64,000 nt of DNA from Lentisphaeraceae bacterium (GTDB taxonomy: Bacteria > Verrucomicrobiota > Lentisphaeria > Lentisphaerales > Lentisphaeraceae): contig JAJPOQ010000055.1 in assembly GCA_021232515.1 (NCBI GenBank), forward strand, positions 1-64,000, written 5' to 3'. Under the pieces are notes generated by a model, which was not told the DNA's origin, made no database searches, and saw only the letters and a program-made list of their open reading frames with translations. The position numbers were made by a program, and so were the translations under genes. Shown piece after piece: positions 44,150-53,160 of the stretch (its first letter is position 1; the number at the start of each line of letters is the position of its first letter).

Positions 44150-44875
44150 ATGAAGAAAATATTATTGATACTTATATTCCCTTTCTTTCTTTTTTCACAA
44201 GAAGATAATGAAGGCAAAGATAAACCCTCAGAAGGGATTCGTGGGCACTTTTTTAAAGACCGGGAGAAAAGAGTTGAGAAGTTTAAGCAACGTCTAAAAG
44301 AAAGTGATCCTGAAAAATATGCTGAGCTTGAGAAGCTAAAGCAGGAAAACCCTGAAAAGTTTCGAGAAGAAATGCGCCGTTATATGCTTGAGAAGATGGG
44401 CATGCCCTCAAAGGATCGAGCTAAAAAAGGCAATAAAGGACATAAAGAGCATCACTGGATGCGTGACTTGAGAGATAAAAGTCCAGAGCGTTTTGAAGAG
44501 CTTATGAAGCTTAGAAAAGAAGACCCTGAAGCTTTTCGTGGAGAGATGGCTAAAGAGTTTAGTGACCGTATGAAAAGAAAGCGACCAGTCAATAAAGAGA
44601 CCGCAGAAAAAATAAAGGCTCTATTAACAGAGTACCACTCTGCTACGGACGAAAAAAAGCTTGAACTTAAAGGCAAAGTCAAAGAGACTCTCGCTCAAAG
44701 TTTTAAAGAAGACTTGGATAATCGACGCCAGATGGCAACTCGTTTAGAAGAGCAACTAAAAGAAGTGACGACTCAGATTGAACAACGCGAGTCAAATCAA
44801 GATAAATTGATTGAACAACGCTTAGACTTTTTACTGAATAGCTCTGCTTTCAAAAAAGATAAGCCTAAGGATTAG
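44150..44875 (+). CDS. Periplasmic coiled-coil protein with internal repeat
   Basis: A 241-residue exported helical protein. The signal peptide is MKKILLILIFPFFLFS. It is highly charged and rich in Glu/Lys/Arg. A 25-30-residue unit is repeated: SDPEKYAELEKLKQENPEKF (about 52-71) and KSPERFEELMKLRKEDPEAF (about 110-129), 58 residues apart. HHWMRDL lies between the copies. It resembles the periplasmic helical sensors or chaperones (CpxP/Spy/CnrX type) in layout, but the LTxxQ motif is absent. As the third gene of a sigma/anti-sigma operon it may be the signal sensor; this is inference. It overlaps the convergent AraC gene by 11 bases. Confidence 0.75.
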   Translation: MKKILLILIFPFFLFSQEDNEGKDKPSEGIRGHFFKDREKRVEKFKQRLKESDPEKYAELEKLKQENPEKFREEMRRYMLEKMGMPSKDRAKKGNKGHKEHHWMRDLRDKSPERFEELMKLRKEDPEAFRGEMAKEFSDRMKRKRPVNKETAEKIKALLTEYHSATDEKKLELKGKVKETLAQSFKEDLDNRRQMATRLEEQLKEVTTQIEQRESNQDKLIEQRLDFLLNSSAFKKDKPKD

Positions 44876-45704
44876 ACTTCCTGTAGTTAGTTGGCGACTT
44901 GCCGGTAATTTTCTTGAATTGTCGGCTAAAGGAAGCCAAATCAGGGTAGCCTAAGTCCATGGCAATACTTAGAAGTTGAACCTTATTTTCCCAGAGCATT
45001 TTTTGGGCATGCTGTATACGGCAGCGGATAAGGTAATCCTGCGGCGAGCATCCTATTATCTCTCGAAAGATCTTGCGAAAGTTTTCTAAACCATAACCCG
45101 CTTTTTTTGCGAGTTCGAAGTTGGTAAAACGAATGCTTGGATTTTGATCGATATACTCACAAAGGGTTAGCATATCCTCTTCATTTTGATGAGTGTTTGA
45201 GATAGGAGTTATCTTTTCTCTTAACTCGATTAAATGGTTTATGGTTTCCTGAAAAGCTTGCATGTCTTTAGCTGGAGTCAGCTTTTGAATCGAAAAGATT
45301 AACTTCTTAAGCTTGTCCAACCAAAAAAGATCGATGCCTATATCTAGACATTCATTTGTTGGTGGCAGGAAATTATTTTTTTGAAGATAGTGAAACATTG
45401 TTTCAGGGAAAATGATGAAAAATTCGACCCAGTCTTTTGTGGAGTCACGTTCTATAGAGTGAATGGTATCTGGCGTTCTGAGTAAAAATGTCCCGGGCTT
45501 CAACTCTTGTTTTTGGCCGTCAGGGTTTGTGTAAAATCCATTGCCCTCAATGACATACATACTAACCAAAGACTTTTTATTAATATTATAACGACTAAAG
45601 TTTTTGGTGAAAAAACCTAGCTCAAGGCTTTGGCGATTGTTCGCCACACGCCTAGTCGATAGGTGTTTGTTTTCTTTACAAAACTTTTGAATTTCTTTAG
45701 TCAT
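44865..45704 (-). CDS. AraC-family transcriptional regulator
   Basis: A 279-residue regulator. The N-terminal half is cupin-like (NGFYTNPDGQKQELKPGTFL and LLRTPDTIHSIERD), the arabinose-binding type. The C-terminal AraC DNA-binding domain has two HTH units: TNFELAKKAGYGLENFRKIF and LLSIAMDLGYPDLASFSRQFKK, with the GKSPTNYR ending. It probably controls a carbohydrate gene set, but its target is not seen beside it. It is convergent with the periplasmic coiled-coil gene and upstream of metG's terminator. Confidence 0.92.
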   Translation of the reverse strand: MTKEIQKFCKENKHLSTRRVANNRQSLELGFFTKNFSRYNINKKSLVSMYVIEGNGFYTNPDGQKQELKPGTFLLRTPDTIHSIERDSTKDWVEFFIIFPETMFHYLQKNNFLPPTNECLDIGIDLFWLDKLKKLIFSIQKLTPAKDMQAFQETINHLIELREKITPISNTHQNEEDMLTLCEYIDQNPSIRFTNFELAKKAGYGLENFRKIFREIIGCSPQDYLIRCRIQHAQKMLWENKVQLLSIAMDLGYPDLASFSRQFKKITGKSPTNYRKSNP

Positions 45705-45706
45705 AT

Positions 45707-45733
45707 AAAAAAAGGCGACGCGATCGTCGCCTT
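45707..45733 (-). terminator. Rho-independent terminator of metG
   Basis: AAGGCGACG (45712-45720) and CGTCGCCTT (45725-45733) form a 9-bp stem with a 4-base loop. Read on the - strand it is followed by a T-run (A-run at 45707-45713), 9 bases after the metG stop. Confidence 0.9.
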
Positions 45734-45741
45734 ATAGATGA

Positions 45742-47886
45742 TTAGCCTATTTTTCCGTTCAGAACCAACTCAGTTTTAAGTCCAAGATCGCCAGCAAAAA
45801 GAGCTTCGCCATCAATACTGACGGTACCGTCAATAGTTCTTAAAGCAGCTTCTTTGAAAGCCGCTATATCAATCTCAGGTTTGTCTTTAGGAACTTCACC
45901 TTCTCTAGTGATGACAGTACCAGGAGCAGCGTTACCGCAGTCGATAACTTCCATTTTTTTCTTTTTAGATACTGCGAGAACCATACCATGAGACTTTACA
46001 CCACAGAGTTCTGCAGCGCTTAAGTTTGATGCAACCAAAACATGTTTGTTGAGTAGGTCTTCTTTTTCAAAGTACTTCACTAGGCCAGAAGCAATAGTAA
46101 CAGGTTCTTCACCACCTAAGTCGATCTTCTCAACATAGAGGTGACCAGCAGTTGGGTGATTTTCTATTTCGACAATCTTACCAACTTTTAGTTCCACTTT
46201 ATCCCAAGGGTCTTCTTTAACTCCGCCGCTAAACTTTTCTTTGAAAGTTTCGATGAGCTTTTCATCTAGCTTCTTAAAAAGAATTTCAGGTTGAAGAGTT
46301 TGGTGACCGTATAGACTGTCGAACTGACCTAGTTGCTCCCAGGTTTGAACTTCTATATCTAGCATTTTAAAGATTTTCGCACTTGTTGAAGGCATAAATG
46401 GTTCCAACATGATGGCTATATCTTTAACTAAGTGAGTTAAGATACTTAGCGTAGTTGCAGCATATGTAGGATCTTCTTTAATTCTTTTCCAAGGTTCTTG
46501 TTTATCGAAGAAAACATTACCCGCTTGAGAGATTTTTAGAATTAATCTTAGAGCTTCTTTAAGACCGACTTTTTCAAAACTGTCTGTGACATCAGCTTGA
46601 AGGTCATGTATTTCTTTCATGAACTCTATGTGCTCTTCTGCATAAGCCGGTTCGTCTATTTTGCCATCGAAACTTTTCTTGCTGAAAACAAGTGAGCGGT
46701 TGACTAGGTTGCCAATGTTGTTGATGAAGTTCTTATTGACGTTGGTAAAGAAGTCTTCCCATGAGAACGCAGTGTCCTGTCTTTCAGGCCTTACAGCAAG
46801 AAGATAGAAACGCCAGAGATCGGCATCTATACCAGAGCTGATTACATCGCCACCAAAGACACCAACATTATTCGATTTTGAAAACTTTGTGTCTTCATAG
46901 TTTAAGTACTCAGTAGAGCTTAAGTGATGAACCATGGTCCAATCTTCACCACTGGCTAATTGAGTGGCAGGGAAGATAATTGAGTGGAACGGGATATTAT
47001 CCTTCGCCATAAATTGATAAAGCTCAGTGTTCTCAGGAGCTAACCACCAATCTTTCCAAGTGTCAGGAAAAGCTTTTCGAGTAATAGAGACGTAGCCAAT
47101 TGGTGCATCAAACCAAACGTAGAAAACTTTATCGGTGTAACCTTCTTTTGGAACAGGAACGCCCCATTTTAAGTCACGTGTAATAGCACGTGTTGTAAGG
47201 TCGCGGCTTGTCATCCATGACTGAGTTGTTGTTTTGGCGTTGTTTGGCCAGAAGCCTTCAGAGATAGCTTCGTTTTGGAACTCTTGAAGATTATCTTTTA
47301 TTTTTGGAAGATTTAAGTGAAGGTGCTCAGTAGCTCTAAGTTCTGGTGAATTGTCACAAACAGAGCACTTTGGCGTTACTAACTCAGTTGGGTTAAGCAT
47401 AGAGCCGCAGCCGTCACATTGGTCGCCTTTAGCATCTGCAAATTCACACTTAGGACATGCACCTTTAACCAGTCTATCCGCTAAAAACTTATCACAAGGT
47501 TTACAGTAGAACTGCTCAGACTTAACTTCAGTTACATAATTGTGCTTTTCAACGCCGTCAAAGACCCATTGAACGATCTCGGTATGCTCTGGAGTAGATG
47601 TTCTGCCGAAGGCATCAAAAGAAATGTTAAAGTGTTTATAAATGTTCTCATGAATCTGGTGATACTTGTCACAGATCTCACGAGGAGAAAGGCCTTCTTG
47701 AGTTGCTTTAGTTTCTGTCGCAGTTCCGTACTCGTCAGTACCGCAGATATATAGAGTTTCGTGGCCGGCAGATCTTGAGTATCTTGCGTAACAGTCAGCA
47801 GATAAAACACAACCGATAATGTTGCCTAGGTGAGGCTCATTGTTTACGTATGGAAGTGCAGAAGTAATTAATCGTTTTTTGGACAT
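45742..47886 (-). CDS. metG: Methionyl-tRNA synthetase
   Basis: A 714-residue class I synthetase charging tRNA-Met. The HIGH-type motif is in SALPYVNNEPHLGNIIG. A zinc-binding region holds several CxxC pairs (CKPCDKFL, CPKCEF, CDGCGS, CSVC), and the KMSKS motif is KFSKSNNVG. A C-terminal tRNA-binding domain (KVELKVGKIVEIENHPTAGH) shows the long, dimeric form. AGGA upstream supports the ATG at 47886; the GTG/ATG 21 bases further up is less likely. Confidence 0.96.
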   Translation of the reverse strand: MSKKRLITSALPYVNNEPHLGNIIGCVLSADCYARYSRSAGHETLYICGTDEYGTATETKATQEGLSPREICDKYHQIHENIYKHFNISFDAFGRTSTPEHTEIVQWVFDGVEKHNYVTEVKSEQFYCKPCDKFLADRLVKGACPKCEFADAKGDQCDGCGSMLNPTELVTPKCSVCDNSPELRATEHLHLNLPKIKDNLQEFQNEAISEGFWPNNAKTTTQSWMTSRDLTTRAITRDLKWGVPVPKEGYTDKVFYVWFDAPIGYVSITRKAFPDTWKDWWLAPENTELYQFMAKDNIPFHSIIFPATQLASGEDWTMVHHLSSTEYLNYEDTKFSKSNNVGVFGGDVISSGIDADLWRFYLLAVRPERQDTAFSWEDFFTNVNKNFINNIGNLVNRSLVFSKKSFDGKIDEPAYAEEHIEFMKEIHDLQADVTDSFEKVGLKEALRLILKISQAGNVFFDKQEPWKRIKEDPTYAATTLSILTHLVKDIAIMLEPFMPSTSAKIFKMLDIEVQTWEQLGQFDSLYGHQTLQPEILFKKLDEKLIETFKEKFSGGVKEDPWDKVELKVGKIVEIENHPTAGHLYVEKIDLGGEEPVTIASGLVKYFEKEDLLNKHVLVASNLSAAELCGVKSHGMVLAVSKKKKMEVIDCGNAAPGTVITREGEVPKDKPEIDIAAFKEAALRTIDGTVSIDGEALFAGDLGLKTELVLNGKIG

Positions 47887-47995
47887 TTCTAAATCCTGTA
47901 AAGTCATTGATTTTTAAATCTTTTTCGAAGATTACAGACTTAAGTCGGAAAGGTCAATGTCGAACGATTATTTATATGAGGTAAGGGGGGATGAT

Positions 47996-48017
47996 TTGGG
48001 AGCAATATTGCTCCCAA
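47996..48017. repeat. Perfect palindrome downstream of the Dabb gene
   Basis: TTGGGAGCAAT and ATTGCTCCCAA form a perfect 22-base palindrome, 9 bases past the stop of the Dabb gene. It has no T-run on the - strand and no loop beyond the central bases, so it may be a weak terminator or a protein site. Confidence 0.5.
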
Positions 48018-48025
48018 TGAAAAAC

Positions 48026-48322
48026 TTATTCGGCGTCGTAAACTTGTACTTTCGCCCAGTCTTTTGCGTGATTTTCAATGAATTTCAAGTGAACAGGGTG
48101 ATCTTGGTAAAGATCTTGATCTTCTTTAGATTCAAAGATAGCAGTTAGAGAGTAGTCATAAGTTCTGTCGATAACTGGTCTATCTGTTTTTGCTGGTACA
48201 CCTAGGTAAGCTGCAACATTTGGTTGTATCTCAGTAAGTGTAGTTGCGCCTTGTTTGAAAGCTTCGCGTTGTGCTTCAGTAAGGTCTTTTTCGAGCCAGA
48301 AAAATACAGTGTGTACAAACAT
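48026..48322 (-). CDS. Dabb (stress-responsive A/B barrel) protein
   Basis: A 98-residue protein matching the dimeric A/B barrel (Dabb) family: MFVHTVFFWLEKDLTEAQRE starts it, YDYSLTAIFESKEDQDLYQ and DHPVHLKFIENHAKDWAKVQ end it. AAGGAT precedes the ATG. The family is small, soluble, and of unknown or varied role (some are stress induced, some are related to polyketide cyclases). It is a single gene, separate from metG. Confidence 0.92.
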   Translation of the reverse strand: MFVHTVFFWLEKDLTEAQREAFKQGATTLTEIQPNVAAYLGVPAKTDRPVIDRTYDYSLTAIFESKEDQDLYQDHPVHLKFIENHAKDWAKVQVYDAE

Positions 48323-48414
48323 GTTTTATCCTTTTTATATTAAAATGAAAAATTGTTGAGACAATGTAGAGCAGTCATGGCTTAGATGAAAGTCAGAATG
48401 GTAGTAATCGTGTA

Positions 48415-49005
48415 CTATTTGACTGGGCGGATGGATAAGTCTTTGACAAAAACTATCTCACAGGCGCCATTTCCTGTATCATTTCGAGAAGTAGAACTGC
48501 GCCACTTCCAATCACCTTCACGGCACTCCACAAGATGACCATAAAGTTTTATGATATGGCCATTTTTTATAGAGTTAAGTTTGTCGGCGACTTGTTGGTT
48601 CGCAGGGATGATGTGCATGTTTGAACTGCTTGTCTCAACTTCGGTTTGAGAAATAGGCATACTTGAAGACTCCCAAAAGTACCAGCGACCTCTTTGAGAA
48701 ATGGAAAAATTTTTAAGAATAGAGCTCTTAGACATAGGGCCCCAACCAAGAGCTAAGTCTACCGGGCATATATCTGACTGTTTGTCGTTTGAGTAGAAGC
48801 GCTTACTAAGCACGCGTGCTTCAAGCTTAAAGTCAGCTAAAGGCTTTATGGCGTAGCCTTTAAAATTAAACTCTTTTGTGAAAGAAGTCTTTTGAAGTGG
48901 CTGTGCGCTGACGGATGGATTGTCACTGTAGTAAACGAACTCAGACTTATTCATCTGGTAGAATACAGCGCCCATCAGGGAGAAAGTTAAAAAAAGAGTT
49001 TTCAT
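48415..49005 (-). CDS. Conserved-looking exported protein of unknown function
   Basis: A 196-residue protein with an N-terminal hydrophobic segment (MKTLFLTFSLMGAVFYQM), probably a signal or membrane anchor. No domain is recognised. Visible features are DICPVDLALGWGPMSK, an aromatic stretch RGRWYFWESSS, and SSSNMHIIPANQQVADKLNS, plus three Cys. AGG lies 6 bases before the ATG at 49005; an in-frame GTG at 49008 is less likely. It is monocistronic, divergent from the PhoD gene at 49134. Confidence 0.75.
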   Translation of the reverse strand: MKTLFLTFSLMGAVFYQMNKSEFVYYSDNPSVSAQPLQKTSFTKEFNFKGYAIKPLADFKLEARVLSKRFYSNDKQSDICPVDLALGWGPMSKSSILKNFSISQRGRWYFWESSSMPISQTEVETSSSNMHIIPANQQVADKLNSIKNGHIIKLYGHLVECREGDWKWRSSTSRNDTGNGACEIVFVKDLSIRPVK

Positions 49006-49133
49006 CACAACCTATAGATTAATCGACAATACACTAAATTTTTTATCGTCAGGAGTCAAATATAATTTAGCATATGTTATATGTAGTTGCGAAATTTTTG
49101 ATTGTGAATAATTAGTTATTAGGGAAAAATCTT

Positions 49134-50480
49134 TTGAGTGGAGTAGGAAGTTTTTTTAGTCATGGACCTCATTTAGGTGTGACGACCAAAGATTCTTTAA
49201 AGATTTGGGGGCGTTTTGCGTCGCAAGGTGATGCAGTATTTGTAGCACGACTTTTTAGGAAAGGGGAGCTTATAGACTTTCGAGAAGTGGATGTCCAAAA
49301 GTCATTGGATTTCACTTTCAATGTAGTTTTTACCGGTTTAGCGGCTGGAGAGACTTATGAGTTTCAAGGAAGTTTCAAAGAGATAGAATCAGAGCTTTTT
49401 AGTTTTAATACAGAGAGTGACTCCAAGGGTCTACACTTTGTTTTTAGCTCATGTCGTTATAATCACTGGGAAAACTTTGTTCAAAATGATGGACCGCGTG
49501 GTGATCAAACTTACAAAGCTATTTTAGATTTACACAAAAAAGAATCATTAGATGCTCTTTTCCTTTTAGGAGATCAGATATATGCCGATCCTACTTTGAT
49601 GGTGGGCGTTTCACAGAGTTTTGAAGATTTTACATCTACCTATCAAGAAGCTTTTCGTTTTAAGTGGTTTCAAGAGCTCTTACGGCATGTTCCGACAACC
49701 ATGATTCTAGATGATCATGAAATTCGCAATGAGTGGTCTTGTGATCTTCTCTATGAAAATACCATACTTGAGAATCGAGACCTCATGTATAAGAATGGAA
49801 TATTGGCTTATGAGTGTTGGCAACACGGGCGAAATCCACAAACAAGAGACGAGCAGTATTGGTATACTTTAGAGAAAAAAGGTTTTCCATTTTTCGTGAT
49901 GGATGTAAGAACGAGGCGCTGGCATAATCCTGAGAAAGGTTTGCGTAAGACTACATTGGGAGATGAACAACTTAGTGAACTTTTTGAATGGTTGGATTCA
50001 ACTAAAGGTCAGCCCGTAAGGTTTATAGCTTCAGGAGTTCCTTTTTTCCCAGATACCATTTCAGGAGTGGAGCGTTGGGATGCTTTTGACGAAGAAAGAA
50101 GCATGATCTTAGAGTTTTTACGTTTAGAGAAAATTGGTAAAACCGTCTTTATTTCGGGAGATGTTCACTTAGGAGTCTTTTCTAAGTTACACTGTGTTCA
50201 GGATGACTCTGTTGAAGTTTTCAACTTTGTTTCATCGCCATTATTTTGGCCTTACCCAGGTATGCGAACTAGTGACTTTTATCACGAGAAAACTTTGACG
50301 TATAATCAATATGCAGATTTAAGTAAGAGGCGCTTACAGCAGTATGACTATGCCTACGAAACAGGGGACTGGTTAACGGAGAATCAGTTTTGTGAAATGA
50401 AAGTAAATGCTGATGGAGAGGGAGTCGCAAGACACTTCAATATGAAGACAAATGCTTTTGAAGCGCCTTGGTACTTTTAA
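49134..50480 (+). CDS. PhoD-like phosphatase, cytoplasmic form
   Basis: A 448-residue PhoD-family protein that starts at TTG with AGGGA 8 bases upstream and has no signal peptide. Metal-site segments are FSSCRYNHWEN, LFLLGDQIYADP, MILDDHEIRNEW and VFISGDVHLGVFSK. It has a short N-terminal beta domain. Unlike the lipoprotein PhoD at 28264 it seems to remain in the cytoplasm, so the two paralogues probably act on different substrates. It is convergent with the sulfatase gene at 50510 and ends at a shared hairpin. Confidence 0.88.
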   Translation: MSGVGSFFSHGPHLGVTTKDSLKIWGRFASQGDAVFVARLFRKGELIDFREVDVQKSLDFTFNVVFTGLAAGETYEFQGSFKEIESELFSFNTESDSKGLHFVFSSCRYNHWENFVQNDGPRGDQTYKAILDLHKKESLDALFLLGDQIYADPTLMVGVSQSFEDFTSTYQEAFRFKWFQELLRHVPTTMILDDHEIRNEWSCDLLYENTILENRDLMYKNGILAYECWQHGRNPQTRDEQYWYTLEKKGFPFFVMDVRTRRWHNPEKGLRKTTLGDEQLSELFEWLDSTKGQPVRFIASGVPFFPDTISGVERWDAFDEERSMILEFLRLEKIGKTVFISGDVHLGVFSKLHCVQDDSVEVFNFVSSPLFWPYPGMRTSDFYHEKTLTYNQYADLSKRRLQQYDYAYETGDWLTENQFCEMKVNADGEGVARHFNMKTNAFEAPWYF

Positions 50481-50502
50481 GAGCTACTTAAGCGTAGCTC
50501 TT
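50479..50502. terminator. Hairpin between convergent PhoD and sulfatase genes
   Basis: AAGAGCTAC (50479-50487) pairs with GTAGCTCTT (50494-50502) with a 6-base loop. It overlaps the PhoD stop codon and precedes the end of the - strand sulfatase gene. T-runs are weak on both sides. Confidence 0.55.
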
Positions 50503-50509
50503 CTGAAGA

Positions 50510-52066
50510 TTATTTTGTTACTGGAATCATTTTATCGTAAAAGTGCTTTTGCATCTTACCTTCTTTAGCTCCAGATTTCAGACGATTGAAGAATTGTCTG
50601 CCTCTATCTTCAAGCATTGGAACTTCACGTCCATCAGTGCTATGTAGTATCGTGAAGAGTTGCTCTTTCATTTTAACTATACGCTCTTTGTGCTCAGGAA
50701 GGTGAATAAGGTTCTTAGTTTCTTCTGGGTCATTAACTATGTCGTATAGTTCGTCTGTATCCCAGATGCCGTGGTAGCGAATATACTTATATTGCTTTCC
50801 ACGAACTGCGTGAGTTGTTGGTGTTTGTGGGTAGTTCCACTCCCAGAAGTATTCATATAGCAGCACATCGCGCCATTTGATCTTCTCACCATGTAAAATT
50901 TTCCAGAAGCTTTCACCGTGCATCTGCTCAGGTTTAGCTAAACCTGCAGCTTCAAGGATTGTTGGTGCTATATCGATGTTGGCAACAACTTCATCTATAA
51001 CAGTTCCACCTTTGAAGCCTTTAGGGTAACGCATGATCATTGGTACACGCATTGAAGCTTCATAGGCAGTTCTCTTGTCAATTAATCCATGGTCACCGAA
51101 TTGGAAGCCGTTATCGCCCATGTAAACAAAAAGAGTGTTGTCTAGTTCACCCATTTTCTTGAGGTGATCGATTGTTCTGCCAACAGCGTCATCAATTGGG
51201 ATAAGTGCTTCGCAGTAGCGTCTAAAGTAGAAGTCTAGATCAAAGTCAACAAGGTTATAACCATAGTCAGAACCGTGACGACTGTTTCTTTGATTGATAA
51301 GCCATGTTGGTTTGTTTTTGCGATTTTCAGGAGTGTTTGCGTACGTTGACGGCTTTTTCCACTGCTTGTTATCGTAGATTCCTCGATCTTTGTCTCTCGG
51401 AACAAAGTCAGAGTGAACGCCTTTGTGTGAAACGTACATAAAGAAAGGTTTATCTTTAGCCTTGCGGTTGTCCAACCAATCAATTGACATGTCAGTGAGT
51501 TCATCAGTTATGTAACCTTTCTGAGGAACTTGTTTGCCATTGATGTTATAGCCTTCGTAGTTGTTTTGAGGAACGATTCTGCTAGTGCCATGCCCGTCAG
51601 GGTAGTAAGTACCTTGTCCGCGGAATGCAGCCCAGTGGTCAAATCCTCTCTGAGGTTCATTTTCATCGCCCATATGCCACTTACCAATGAAGGCTGTTTC
51701 GTAGCCGGCTTTTTGTAGGTACTGAGGGAAGAATAATAGGCTCTTATCGACGTCATGGTAATTGTCTACAACTCCATGACTGTGAGCATATTTTCCAGTT
51801 AGTATAGAAGCTCGGCTTGGAGAGCACAGAGAAGTTGTCACAAAAGCATTTTTTAAGTGAGCGCCTTCTGCTGCAAGTTTATCGAGGTTTGGGGATTTAT
51901 AGAACGGGTGACCCATAAAGCCCAGAGCATCGTAACGATGATCGTCAGTTAAGAAAAAGACGATATTTGGTTTTTTGGATTCAATTTTTGCAGGCATTTT
52001 TAGCTCAGCTTGCATGGAGCATACGAAACACAACAACACGAGGTTTATGAGTCTAAGATTTTTCAT
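50510..52066 (-). CDS. Cys-type sulfatase
   Basis: A 518-residue exported sulfatase with signal peptide MKNLRLINLVLLCFVCSMQA. FFLTDDHRYDALGFMGHP gives the first metal ligands. LCSPSRASILTGKYAHSHG is a canonical formylglycine site (CxPSR). MGDNGFQFGDHGLIDKRTAY supplies the later Asp-Asn and His. AAGGAAGG precedes the ATG. It likely removes sulfate from a polysaccharide, which would suit a marine lifestyle. It is a full-length enzyme, in contrast to the HEAT-fused sulfatase at 31271. The modifying enzyme (FGE or anSME) is not in the window. Confidence 0.95.
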   Translation of the reverse strand: MKNLRLINLVLLCFVCSMQAELKMPAKIESKKPNIVFFLTDDHRYDALGFMGHPFYKSPNLDKLAAEGAHLKNAFVTTSLCSPSRASILTGKYAHSHGVVDNYHDVDKSLLFFPQYLQKAGYETAFIGKWHMGDENEPQRGFDHWAAFRGQGTYYPDGHGTSRIVPQNNYEGYNINGKQVPQKGYITDELTDMSIDWLDNRKAKDKPFFMYVSHKGVHSDFVPRDKDRGIYDNKQWKKPSTYANTPENRKNKPTWLINQRNSRHGSDYGYNLVDFDLDFYFRRYCEALIPIDDAVGRTIDHLKKMGELDNTLFVYMGDNGFQFGDHGLIDKRTAYEASMRVPMIMRYPKGFKGGTVIDEVVANIDIAPTILEAAGLAKPEQMHGESFWKILHGEKIKWRDVLLYEYFWEWNYPQTPTTHAVRGKQYKYIRYHGIWDTDELYDIVNDPEETKNLIHLPEHKERIVKMKEQLFTILHSTDGREVPMLEDRGRQFFNRLKSGAKEGKMQKHFYDKMIPVTK

Positions 52067-52152
52067 AACCTTCCTTTTAACACATTTATAATAGGGAAAA
52101 TAATACGAATGATACTAAGAAAGGTGACAACAAAAAAGGGTTTTTTTGAAAT

Positions 52153-52183
52153 AAAAAAAAGGCCTCGCGAAACCGAGGCCTTT
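52153..52183 (-). terminator. Rho-independent terminator of accA
   Basis: AAAGGCCTCG (52158-52167) and CGAGGCCTTT (52174-52183) form a 10-bp stem. Read on the - strand a T-run follows (A-run at 52153-52160). It lies 22 bases after the accA stop. Confidence 0.92.
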
Positions 52184-52204
52184 GAAATAATAACAGGTGC
52201 TGTA

Positions 52205-53158
52205 CTAAGCAGTTTCACCTAGTTTTCTAAAACGTTCATAACGCTGATTTTTTAGCTCGTCATCAGAAAGCTTTGAGAGTTCTGAGATATGAGACTTAAC
52301 AGCAGCTTTGAGGTTAGTTGCAGCAACATCATAATCGATGTGAGCACCACCTAAAGGTTCTTTGATGACTTCATCGACAACGCCAAGTTTAAGTAGGTCA
52401 TTTGAGGTGATCTTCATAGCTTCTGCAGCTTCAGGTCCACGACTACCATCTTTCCAGATGATGCCAGCACAGCCTTCAGGACTGATAACTGAGTAGTAAG
52501 CATTTTCCATGATCATCACAGAGTTACCGATACCTATACCGAGTGCACCGCCAGAACCGCCTTCGCCTATTACGATACAGACGACAGGGACAGTAAGGTT
52601 GAACATTTCACGAAGGTTAACTGCTATAGCTTCACCGATGTGACGTTCTTCTGACGCAACTCCAGGGTAAGCTCCAGGGGTATCGATTATGCATATCACT
52701 GGCGCATTGGCTTTATCAGCAAGTTGCATAAGCCTTAGGGCTTTGCGGTAACCTTCTGGATGAGCCATACCAAAGTTTCTTTTGTTACGTTCTTTAAGGT
52801 CTCGACCTTTTTGATGAGCAAGGATCATAACTGGCTCACCATCAATTTTTGCAAAACCACCAATTATAGCTTCGTCATTTCCGTAACGACGGTCACCTTT
52901 AAGTTCCATGAAGTCTGTAGCTATTCTTTCGATATAGTCTAAGGCATATGGTCTCTTAGGGTGTCTTGCTAGAGTAACACGTTGCCAAGGAGTGAGGTTT
53001 TCGAAGAGTTCGTTTTTCTTATCTTCGAGTTCTTTATTTAATTCAGCAACCTGAGCTGCCATATCTACACCATTTTCCTTACTGAAAGATTCCATCTTGG
53101 CGATTTTATCTTGTAGCTCTTGAAGAGGCTTTTCAAAATCTAAGCTAAATGCGTCCAC
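52205..53158 (-). CDS. accA: Acetyl-CoA carboxylase carboxyltransferase subunit alpha
   Basis: A 317-residue AccA, forming with AccD the carboxyltransferase that makes malonyl-CoA for fatty acid synthesis. Family blocks include ARHPKRPYALDYI, HQKGRDLKERNKRNFGM, PEGYRKALRLMQLADK, IDTPGAYPGVASEERH, GEGGSGGALGI and SVISPEGCAGIIWKD. It starts at GTG, with AGGAA close upstream, 2 bases after the L,D-transpeptidase stop, so the two are co-transcribed. accD is not present here. Confidence 0.97.
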   Translation of the reverse strand: MDAFSLDFEKPLQELQDKIAKMESFSKENGVDMAAQVAELNKELEDKKNELFENLTPWQRVTLARHPKRPYALDYIERIATDFMELKGDRRYGNDEAIIGGFAKIDGEPVMILAHQKGRDLKERNKRNFGMAHPEGYRKALRLMQLADKANAPVICIIDTPGAYPGVASEERHIGEAIAVNLREMFNLTVPVVCIVIGEGGSGGALGIGIGNSVMIMENAYYSVISPEGCAGIIWKDGSRGPEAAEAMKITSNDLLKLGVVDEVIKEPLGGAHIDYDVAATNLKAAVKSHISELSKLSDDELKNQRYERFRKLGETA

Positions 53159-53160
53159 AA

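Noticed and set aside
47996-48017. Treating the perfect palindrome as a terminator for the Dabb gene.
   Set aside because: No T-run follows on the - strand and the palindrome has almost no loop, so I list it as a repeat only.
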